From contig OZ237735.1 of the NCBI GenBank assembly GCA_965178125.1, forward strand, positions 2,604,001 through 2,668,000: DNA of 64,000 nt. The letters are read 5' to 3'. Below the pieces are notes generated by a model. That model saw only the letters and a list, made by a program, of their open reading frames with translations. It had not been told where the DNA came from and did no database searches. Positions 47,750-57,700 of this stretch are shown piece after piece; within the stretch, counting starts at the first letter, position 1; every line of letters starts with the position of its first letter. The stretch comes from Bilabrum cf. latius (taxonomy: Eukaryota > Bigyra: Bicosoecida > Bigyra > Bicosoecida). Made by a program: the position numbers and the translations under genes.

Positions 47750-50700
47750 ATGATTTTATCGTACACATTTGTTGCTGCGGCCGGCGCTCTTCTTGCTGTC
47801 CGGGCAGCGTGCCCAGTACAGCCACGAGGTGATCCCAGATTCTACAGTACGCCGACGGGCGCGACATGCTAGAACTGCTTCGATTGCGAAAGCAAGGTGT
47901 GTCGCGGTGGCTTTTGTGATCCTCCGACATGCATCGATGAGGAGCAAAACTAGCATGAGTCTGCTGTTGACTGCGGCGGAGAGTGCAGTCCATGCCCGTT
48001 GGAGTTTCCGTGCTTTTACGGCCAGGATTGCGTGACTTCGGTGTGCTGCTTAGATGCAAATCAGACGGCGTGTTTTTCAGAGAGTTGCTTCGATGGGGTT
48101 TGGAACAACGGCGAGGCAGACGTCGATTGCGGGGGCTCTTGCCTGACAGCGTGCGCGGACGGGTTCCAATGTGCTGATAGCCGAGACTGCGACTCATTCA
48201 GGTGCCGCAGCATTGATTTAGAGTACGGCGGGTCGTACTGCTAGGATAGAAGCCCTTCTGAAGACGACGATAGGCTCGTATCGGTCCTGCAGTCGTATGT
48301 CACGGTGCACAGCATCAGCAAGGCAACATTCTCGCACGAATCGTTCAAGGAGGCCGTTGGGTTCCTGATAGGTGTACCGGCTGACCACGTCACCGTGAAC
48401 GTCCTGCAAGAAATACAATAGCAGAGATCGTACGTGGACCCGCGAACCCTCTCTACTAGTCCCGTTGTGGTGGACCCCAGCACAGCAGGGTACGCCGGGG
48501 GGGTGCAGGGCTACACCTCGCAGTGCCTGCGGATGCTGGGGTCGCAAAGCAGGAGGGAACTACAAAGTAGCGAGGACACTTCATTCATGTTCGTGAGCAC
48601 GTCTAGCACGGTACAGAAGATGAAAATTAGGTTCAGCGTGTCCTGCGAGCCGTTCGAGGTGGAGCTGCTGCAAGCTCGCCTCATCAACATACTTAACGTG
48701 CGCATCGAAGTGGAATCATCAGGAGCGGTCACGCGCTGGATTGTCGACTCCATGGACGAACACGGGAACCCAATGCAGCTGGCGCGATATCTAGCTCTCG
48801 ACAACAGCTCGGTTCCTCCGTTGCCACGTGCCGTCAACGCCAGGAAGCTGACTGCACCGGTCCCGTGGCGGACATCCATCCAAGCGTCAGCCTCGATAAG
48901 CACAGGGCAGAATTGGTACAAGACAAGTTCTAGACGGGCTGCAGAGTTGCCCGGGGGAATCTCAGATATCCCCTGGCTCCCCGGAGCTGACCAGTTCGAT
49001 CTCTTGCAGCTGCTGCAGCACGCCGGACTGACCGGGGCCACAGCGGTGGACAAGTCGCAGGCCAATGAACTGGATGCCGGAACAGACGGCACAAACACTG
49101 GTATGCCTGCCTCCTCGTATTATATCCCGCACTCGATCGTGGTGGAGCGACAGCCGAACCGCAGCTAGGCCAGCCCACTGTACAACGGGCTCCCAATCCC
49201 GGTGCAACCCATCGTGTTTGTCCAGGATCGCCACGGCAGGCCCATACTCAGGTACGAAGATACGTCATAGATCCGGGTATACCTTAACGAAACGCTGTAC
49301 CCCGTTCCGGAGGACTTTTTGGAGCGGCAGAACGCCACCGAGGTGCTGGGCACGCTCGAGCAGCGGCTCGAGTACTACGCAGAGGGCAGGGCAGAGTTTC
49401 AGAACCTCATCGTTACCAAGCCCAGCGATGGCATCCGGCTGTTCTTCGAGTTTCTCACGGAGTCCACAGTGCTCAGGGATGTTGATGTGGCGGTGGGCGC
49501 GACGGACGAGTTCGAGGTGACGTACCTGGTTCCACCCGAGATAATCCCGCACCCGCGTGAGCCCTTTCCGTACTGGGCCATCATTCTCTTGTTCACCGCT
49601 GCCCTGGCTGCCATCATGGGCCTCTTGTGGTGGTTTCGTGGGGAGCTGGCTCGATGGTTTGGAATCCGGCCGATCACGGAACCCTTCCGCAAGTCGAAGA
49701 CCAAGAAGGACGCGTTCGCCTTCGCGGACAGGGAAAGGATACAGATAGAAAGCGACATCGCCGAGCCCGAATACGTTATTGCAGTGGACGATGGGGTGTC
49801 ATCAGAGGGTGGATTTGACACCCGGAGCGACGGGAGTGGCCTGCGCGCGGACGAGTCGTTGCCTGGCGGGGCCGAGTCTGTATCGGAGGGGAAGAGCCAG
49901 GCGCCAGTGGCGAGAGCAGTGCCGCCACATGGTGAGGAAAGGCGAGTTAGAGGCATAGATGGCGCGGCTGCCGAGCCGTTTGATGCGTCGATGACCTCGG
50001 ACCAGGACCGTGTAGACGTGCTACGACTCGCTGGGCTGGAGGAGGGAGGCGACACAAGTACCGCGGCGGGGCAAGACATCGCGGACGATTCCGCGGGCGT
50101 GCGAGTACAGAGCGCGGACAGCAAGGCAAGCCATGCGAAGCGAGTTGCATGGGCTGATGAGATGCACGCGGGAGCGATGGTCTCTGCAAGTGTGTCGTTG
50201 CAAGATGGCGGCGAGACCAGACAAGCTGGCATGCGGCAGGACCGTGACGGGATCGTTGCCCCAGAGAGCAGCGTAGTGTCGGGCAGTGTTGTCAGCGGAG
50301 TGCCCGGATCGCCCGATACGCATGGAGGTGGCGTGGATGGGTCCAACTCCATGCATGGGATACTCCGTAGCCAAAACCGGCCCCGGGGGCACAACGGTAG
50401 GCACGGGCTTGGCCACCGAGCGAGCGGTGGCGGCCGGCCGCGCGCCGTTGGTCGCAGTCGCCACCGCAACCCTGGCCAAAGACTGGGAGCTCGACCCATC
50501 GGGCGGGGTGTGCTGCCAGCGCAACAGGCCCCCGTGCGCAGCCTGGCACAGGTGGTCCCGGCCGACGGCAACTCGTTCGCGGGGGAAGCGATGGATGCCC
50601 TGGATGCCTCGGTTCGAGTGGCCGACGCGGAGCCCAGAGAGGCCAGAGACCGCCTGGAGATACACGCGCCGACGCCTGCAGCGAGGGCAGCCAGCGATGA

Positions 50701-51046
50701 AGCCAAGGTCGGCGTGAAGACGGCCACAGAACGCGTGAGAGAGGCTCGGCATGCCTGCCAGTGGTGTCTGGAGGCCTGCTTCCGGGTCCTACAGCTGAAC
50801 CAGGTGGCCGACTCTGTGGCGGTCGACCCGGACTGGGACCAGCCGCCCGAGGTCCGCAAGCGCAACAGGGACGCGAGAAAGGCGGCGCGCGCTCGGCAGC
50901 TGGAAGAGAAGCTAGCAGCAGAGGAGGAGGCCCGCATCAAGGCAGAAGAGGAGTTCCTGTCGGACAGTGAAGACGATCGAGACGAGGAAAAGGATGAGGA
51001 CGAGGAAGAGGAGGAAGAGGAAGAGGAAGGGGGTCCGGGTCAATAA
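47750..51046 (+). CDS. Cys-rich type I membrane surface protein with acidic cytoplasmic tail
   Basis: ATG 47750 to TAA 51044-51046, 1,098 residues, six TAGs (47870, 47951, 48242, 48419, 49166, 49268). It is the only gene here ending in TAA. Order: signal peptide MILSYTFVAAAGALLAVRA; a ~140-residue Cys-rich region with two ...VDCGGxC... motifs of the kind found in extracellular repeats; domains resembling FxxAVGFLxGVPxDxVTV; a transmembrane helix YWAIILLFTAALAAIMGLLWWF (~605-626); then ~470 cytoplasmic residues that are mostly disordered and end in a Glu/Asp run with a short coiled coil. Probable cell-surface receptor or adhesin; no ligand can be proposed. In-frame upstream sequence is open but lacks a better start. 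Confidence 0.75.
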
Positions 51047-51262
51047 GCGTGGCCGGCTCGACTGGCAGACCCGGGAGCCCCAGCAAGCACAATTACAAGA
51101 GTTGCGCAGCAGTGAATTCACGTCAACAGATGCGCGCTGTGCCTCCAATCGCATGTGACTTGCAATCTAGAACATGTATCAACGCCCAGCAAGGAAGCTA
51201 GTCAGCAGCCAATGCGCCTACTTACAGGCAACGCGTGGTCCGCAGTCACGATCCCTGATCGA

Positions 51263-52933
51263 TCATGTCGCCACGTGCAGCCAAGCCTTGCGCAGCAGCC
51301 CCCTCTGCTGCCAAGCGGGCAGCCCCTCGAACTCGTCTCGATTCCTTTCAAAGACTCTCTGAAACTCACCGTCGGACAGCGCGGCGTGCGGCTGCTGCGC
51401 GCACGCACCGAGGCGGCCAAGCTGCTTGCTGCGAACGACCTCTCGCACGGCCTCATATGCCGCGGGTAGGGCCAGGGGGGCCGAGGCAGAGCCCGCCCGG
51501 TCGCTGGGCGGGGGAGGCAGCCCGGCCCCACTGCCGCCTGGAGGGGGCGGGGGCAAGGAGGGGCCACCGCCCTGCACTGGCGGGGGCGGGGCTCCGGATC
51601 CGCCTGCACCTGCACCCGCACCCGCACCAGAACCGGGCCCCGTCGCCGGGGGTGGCGGAGTTCCGTTGGCCACCGCGCTCCCTCGGCTCGGTGGGGGGGG
51701 GGCCTTGGATCTCCCCTGAGGCGGCGGCGGGGGCACGCCGTTACCGCCAGGTGGTGAAGACCCGCCCTAGTCTGGAGCAGAAGGTGGTCCGGGCTAGGGC
51801 GAGCCAGCCGATGGTGGAGGACCCGGTGTGCTAGCTGGCGCTGGGGCGGGAGCGGGGGCTGGTTCGGGTGCTACCTTGGGAGCAGGTGCAGGTGCAGGTG
51901 CAGGTGCAGGTGCAGGTGCAGGTGCAGGTGCAGGTGCAGGCGCAGGTGCAGGCGCAGGCGCAGGTGCTGGTGCTGGTACTGGGGTCCCGTTGCTCCGGTT
52001 AGCCTCTCTCGCTCGTTTCTTGGCCTCTTGCTCCTCGAGCCACTCGTCAAATGTGGGGACGGTGTCCCCACTGCCCGCCTCTTCCAGCCGCTTGCAGTGC
52101 CGCTGCCATTGCGCCTCTTTTGTTTTTCTCTCGATTTCGCGCTTTGCAGCGGCTCGCTTTTCTTCTTCCTCTTTCTGCTTGGCCTCTCGTGCAAGCCGCC
52201 TTCGCTTTTCCGACTCCGACTCTGCGTACTCGCCAGTGTCCGCGCCTGCGCCGGAGGCAGCACCGCCTCTACCACCCAATCCGCCCCCACGACCTCTACC
52301 ACGGCCCCGGCCTCGGCCTCTACCTCTACCACCTAATGCTCCTCGCTTCGCGCGAGCAATTCCACCTGCGATCGAGTCAAAGCGATGCGCAGCGCGCAAC
52401 TCCTTATGGGCAATCTGTCACGATTTGCAGGCAAGAATCGGACGCTAAACTCACTTCTCATCATTTGCTTTACTTTGCCATCAATTTTCGTCTGCTCCTC
52501 CCCAAGCGAAACGGCAACTGATTTGCGCTCGTCTTGCAGAGAAGCAAGCTTCTTCTCGAGTTTTTCATCCTTAACGCCAAGCTTAGCTACCCTATCAATC
52601 TAGGCTGCGAACAGTAAAAATGGCCAAGCTGTCTTTGCTTAATGGGACAGATGGACTCAAAACCTTGAGATCTGCGCCGCGACTTGTATCGCACGCTCGC
52701 TTGGACCGCGCGGCATGTTCAGTGGAGAGTGGTTGGGCCCGACGGACCGGCTCAATCACATCGAAACTCCATTGTATTCATCCAGTAGGTTTAGCCTTAG
52801 CAGCCGCAGTAACGCGCTCACCCTGCACCTTCTATATCTCCTTTTGGCGCTTCTCTTCCTCCTTCGCCTTAGCTTCCATCATTTTTTGAATGGGATTGCT
52901 ATCAGCATTAAATCTGCTCTATCCCATTGCCAT
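51263..52933 (-). CDS. Coiled-coil / Pro-rich protein with C-terminal villin headpiece
   Basis: Proposed exons 52933-52822, 52604-52474 and 52414-51263 (introns 217 and 59 nt, GT-AG), 464 residues, TGA stop, five TAGs. The first ~85 residues form a charged coiled coil (KMMEAKAKEEEKRQKE...DRVAKLGVKDEKLEKKLASL). A Gly-Arg-rich tract (~100-125), a second charged helix, a long (Pro-Ala)n run and FH1-like PPPPP stretches follow. The last ~65 residues fit a villin headpiece: ALSDGEFQRVFERNRDEFEGLP then WQQRGLLRKAWLH, normally an F-actin-binding end. The protein is thus probably cytoskeletal. The 59-nt intron is the weakest join; it was selected to keep phase. It lies 161 bases upstream of nothing on its own strand but follows the aspartate carbamoyltransferase gene. 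Confidence 0.7.
51880..51966. repeat. 6-bp tandem repeat coding (Pro-Ala)n
   Basis: About fourteen copies of GCAGGT/GCAGGC within the villin-headpiece gene; on the minus strand they encode alternating Pro and Ala, a stiff extended linker. Confidence 0.95.
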
Positions 52934-53094
52934 GATTATTACGCGAAGCAGAGAAGCGCTGCAGCACTTGAAACAAAACTATAATCTACGAGCAGCAGGA
53001 ACGCTACGGCGCCGCGCAACAAGTGTGGTTCCGCTGGAGAGTTTGGTGGGCAGACTGTTGGTGGGCAACTTACGAGAAGTGTACCCAAACTAAA

Positions 53095-54317
53095 TCATTT
53101 GCTAGATGCACCGCTGCCGGCACCACCAGTAGCAGCCCCTCCTTCCCCCGACGACGCGCCCTCCCCGCCGAGAAGCAGCGACAGGAGCGCCATCCTCGTG
53201 TACAGCCCGTACCTCATCTGCCTGAAGTAGGCCGCCCGCGGGTCCGAATCCACCTCTTCCAGGATCTCGCCCACCCTTGGCAGCGGGTGCATCAGCACGC
53301 AATCCTCCTTGGCCTTGCTCATGGTCGCGGCATCCACGACGTAGGACCCCTGCGCCGCGAGGTACTCTGCCTCGCTGCCGAATCGCTCCCGCTGCACACG
53401 AGTGACGTACACCACGTCAGCGGAACCGATGCACTCCGCAAGGGATGGGGCCACGGAGCACTTGCTCCCCTTGGCCCTCGCTGCCTCGAGCACCTCCTCG
53501 GGCATTCCGAGTCCCTCGGGCGACACGCACACGATGCTCGCTCCAAACGGGGCGAGCAGCTTTGCAAGCGAGTGCACGGTGCGGCCGTGCTTCAAATCGC
53601 CGACCATGGCGATCGTGAGGCCCTTCAGGCAACTAGCCACTGCATCCTTGCCCCCGCCGGCCTTCCTCTCCGCGCATACGGTCACTAGGTCCAAGAGCGC
53701 CTGCGTGGGATGCTCGCCCGAGCCGTCCCCGGCGTTCAGCACCGGAACATCGACGGCGCTCGCTGCTTCCACGGCACTTCCCTTGGCAGGATGCCGGAGC
53801 ACGATTGCATCGCAATAGCATTCCATGGTTTTCATCGTGTCTCCCAGGGTTTCTCCCTTCTTAACCGAGGAAGACGAAGCACTCACCGGAACGACTGCTC
53901 CGCCAAGACGCAGCATGGCAGCATGGAAAGAGCACGAAGTTCGTGTGCTTGCTTCATAGAATACATTGGCAAGTATCTGCGTGGATGAGGTAAAATAGCG
54001 CCACAGGTACAACTTAGGTGAAGCTGCGATCGAATCGGCGCTCGAGCCTGCTAACTGCAACTCCTACCTTGGACTTCAGAATCTCGCACCTGCCACGAGT
54101 CTCTACGATATCTTTCATTTTCATCGCAGTCATCCATACAAGCCTGTGCGTGATGCGGGCTGAGAGGTGCATCCAGCGGCCGTTACCTTCTCTCGTGAAC
54201 CAGCGAGTTGCATCAGCAGCACTTCACTCACTCAAGAGCAGGGCCTGAAAACTAATCGACGGAGACAATGCTCTGTCCGCACCAATCACCTACATTTGAA
54301 CCTATATCCTGAGCCAT
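53095..54317 (-). CDS. Aspartate carbamoyltransferase (5' exons tentative)
   Basis: Second step of pyrimidine synthesis: carbamoyl phosphate plus aspartate to carbamoyl aspartate. Secure exons are 54159-54068 and 53976-53095, joined across a 91-nt GT-AG intron, giving EILKSK-ILANVFYEASTRTS. The carbamoyl-phosphate loop STRTS, GGAVVPVSASSSSVKKGETL (the 80s-type loop with Ser/Lys), VLNAGDGSGEHPTQALLD and the HPLPRVGEI aspartate-site loop are all present. TGA stop; no TAG. The N-terminus is unclear: one model uses a 24-nt first exon (ATG at 54317) and a 13-nt second exon with 49- and 72-nt introns, giving 336 residues, close to family length. It is a stand-alone enzyme, not fused as in animal CAD. 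It is head-to-head with carbamoyl-phosphate synthase. Identity is certain; start is not. Confidence 0.9.
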
Positions 54318-54790
54318 GTTCGAATCGAGTGCAGAAATCCAGACTTGTGGGGCAAGATTCGCACGCAGGCCGCATGCCAGTCCAGACCGGAAGTCCGTAT
54401 TTGAACAGGCTCAAGGCTGTTGTTTGACACTCCTGTTGAGGACCAATAGATATTTTCCCACAAACGACTAGAAGTGAGCAATCCTATTACAGTGTGCTTC
54501 CAGTGCTGCGGGTACCCAGGTTGAAATTTCGTCGGGTTCTGCCATCATGAGGGAATTCGACGCTTACGCAACTTGAGGTATAGTCGCCGGTTGCCGAGCC
54601 GCAAGTGGCTTCCAAGCGAGCTATTCATTATATGCAGCCTATTTTATTGCTAGAGAAACGGTGGACCCGCTCTCAGCTCCCCGACTTACGTCCCTCTGAC
54701 CAAGGGAACTCAAGGCTCAAGCTGCACGCGCACGCATTGGCTCAGTATCCCCGGTTAAGCATCCAACCCTGCTTTCAGCTTTGGCGCAGG
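54318..54790. promoter_or_regulatory. Putative shared promoter of the two pyrimidine genes
   Basis: About 470 moderately AT-rich bases between divergent starts of aspartate carbamoyltransferase and carbamoyl-phosphate synthase. An in-frame ATG at 54632 could extend the synthase by 53 residues. Co-regulation is inferred from layout; no defined motif recognised. Confidence 0.4.
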
Positions 54791-57700
54791 ATGTCCTCAT
54801 CCAGTAAATCTTCAGGCGGTGCAGGCGCTGGCAGGCTGCCGGGCTCCGGGCGAAAACGCAAGGCTGGCGAAATGCAACCTGCCATCCCAGATCCCGCGAG
54901 GCTACTCGAGGATCCCAAGGACAGCAGGGGCAAATTGGTGATGAAAAATGGTAAGAGAGATATGCTAGGCTACGTCGGCTTGCGTGTGTACCAGCAAACC
55001 CGCGAAATACATTATGCAAGCGAAGTCGACACCAGCTGATGCAATTGTGTGTCACGGCCTGCCCGCCCGTTTGCGTTCCTCGCAGGCAAGACGATCGAAG
55101 GATTCAGCTTTGGTGCTCGCAAACCCATGGCTGGCGAGGTTGTGTTCAACACCGGCATGGTCGGTTACCCCGAGGCGCTGACGGACCCGTCGTACCGCGG
55201 GCAGATCCTCGTGCTCACCTACCCGCTCGTGGGCAACTACGGCGTGCCCGACCGCGAGGTCAAGGACGAGTACGGCCTTCCTAAGTTCTTCGAGAGCAAG
55301 GAGGTGCATATCTCTGGCCTCATCGTCTCCAGCTACACGGGTGAGAGGGGCACCGGTCCTGTGCAGTGCAATGCAGTTCAATGCATCCTGGTGCCGCCTG
55401 GCACATGCCCCCGTTGGCAGCATGCATGCAAGCATCCTTTCCCCCCCCCTTTCACTTCCCCACAACCCGCCCGCAGAGGATTTCTCCCACTGGAACGCCA
55501 CCTCCTCGCTGGGCCGCTGGCTGCAGGAATCGGGCATCCCAGCCCTGCACGGCGTAGACACGAGGGAGCTCACCAAGGGGCTCCGGGAGGAGGGATCCAC
55601 CCTCGGCAAGATCGTCTTCCCCAAGCTGGACGTGCCCTTCTCTGACCCTAACCGGCGCAACCTCGTGGCCGAGGTATCCTGCAAGGAGCCCATGGTCTTC
55701 AACAAGGGGGCCTCGCCCAAGATCGTCGCCTTCGACTGCGGCATCAAGTACAACATCATCCGGTACATCGCCAGGAAGGGCGTCGAGCTCACCGGTGAGT
55801 CCATGCTTGGCAACCCCGGGGATGGACGCTGCTTTCTTGCACCGCGATGAAAGCGAGCTCACTGCATGTTGCTGACCCCGCCCATGCCATGTTCACTTCT
55901 CCTAGTGCTCACTCTCTGTCTCTTCTCCCCCTTTTGTTGTCGTGCCCTTCACATCGCAGTGGTGCCCTACGACCACGACCTCAGCAAAGACCCCGTCAAG
56001 TACGACGGCGTGTTCGTGTCCAACGGGCCGGGTGACCCCGCCATGGCCTCCTCTGTGATCGTGCAGCTGAGGCGCATCCTGCGGAGATACGGCCTCACCG
56101 TGCCGGAGGACTCGCAGCTCCCGCGGTTCTCGGAGCGCCCCGAGGAAGGCGACGCGGCAGCGGCGAAGGGGACCGCGGGCAAGAGCGGGCAGGCCTTGAT
56201 GGAGGACGGAGAGGCGGCCACGGGCGGCGCCGCATCTGCGGCCAAGTCTTCCTCGTCATCGTCTTCGGCGGCGTCTTCTTCTTCCTCGTCTTCTGCCGCT
56301 GCTGCCGCGCCGGTCGTGGACTCGTCTGCTCCGCCGATCTTCGGCATCTGCCTGGGTAACCAGCTGCTGGCCCTGGCTGCAGGCGCCAAGACGTACAAGA
56401 TGAAGTACGGCAACCGCGGCATGAACCAGCCCTGCGTCGACATGCGCACCACGCGCTGCTACATCACCCCGCAGAACCACGGGTTCGCAGTGGACAGCGA
56501 GTCGCTGCCCGACGGGTGGCGCACGTTCTTTTTGAACGCGAACGACCACACCAACGAGGGCATCATCCACACGACGGCCCCAGTCAGCTCGGTGCAGTTC
56601 CACCCCGAGTCCAGCGGAGGTCCCCTCGACACGGACTTTCTGTTCGACATGTTCCTGGAGCAGGTCAAGGGAAGCCCTCCGGCCATTTCAACCGTGGAGC
56701 CCTCGCACTACCTAACTGGGCGCGGGAAGGTGCGCAAGGTGCTCATCCTGGGCTCCGGCGGGCTGTCCATCGGGCAGGCGGGCGAGTTCGACTACAGCGG
56801 CTCCCAGGCCATCAAGGCCCTCAAGGAGGAGAACATCCAGACCGTGCTGGTCAACCCGAACATCGCCACGGTGCAGACCTCCAAGGGGTTGGCTGACCGG
56901 GTGTACTTCCTGCCCGTGACCTCGGGCTTCGTCCTGGACATCATCAAGAAGGAGAGGCCCGACGCGATCCTCATCTCGATGGGCGGACAGACCGCACTCA
57001 ACGTGGGCGTGGAGCTCCACGACTCCGGGGCGCTGGCCAAGTACGGCGTGCGGGTGCTGGGCACGTCGATCGACACGATCAAGGCCACGGAGGACAGGGA
57101 GATCTTCGCGGCCAAGCTGGCGGAGATCGACGAGTCCATCGCCAAGTCGTTCCCCGCCACCTCGGTCGATGAGGCCGTGGAGGCGGCAGCCAAGATCGGA
57201 TACCCTGTGCTGGTGCGGGCGGCGTTCGCGCTGGGCGGGCTGGGGTCCGGTTTCGCCGACAACGAGGAGCAGCTCCGCGAGCTGGCTACCAAGGCCTTCG
57301 CCTCATCCTCGCAGATCCTGATCGACATGGACCTGAGGGGCTGGAAGGAGGTGGAGTACGAGGTGGTGCGCGACCGGATGGACAACTGCATCACGGTGTG
57401 CAACATGGAGAATTTCGACCCTCTGGGCGTGCACACGGGCGATAGCATCGTGGTGGCGCCGTCGCAGACACTGTCTAACTCGGAGTACTTCATGCTCCGC
57501 AAGACTGCCCTCAAGGTGGTCAGGCACCTTGGCGTGGTGGGCGAATGCAACATCCAGTACGCGCTCAACCCCAAGAGCGAGCAGTACTGCATCATCGAGG
57601 TGAACGCGCGGCTCTCGCGATCGTCTGCACTGGCCTCCAAGGCCACGGGGTACCCGCTGGCCTACGTGGCAGCCAAGCTGGCCCTGGGCGTGGACCTCGT

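Noticed and set aside
54160-54186. 27-nt intron in aspartate carbamoyltransferase
   Set aside because: Much shorter than other introns here; a 72-nt alternative using the same acceptor is more credible.
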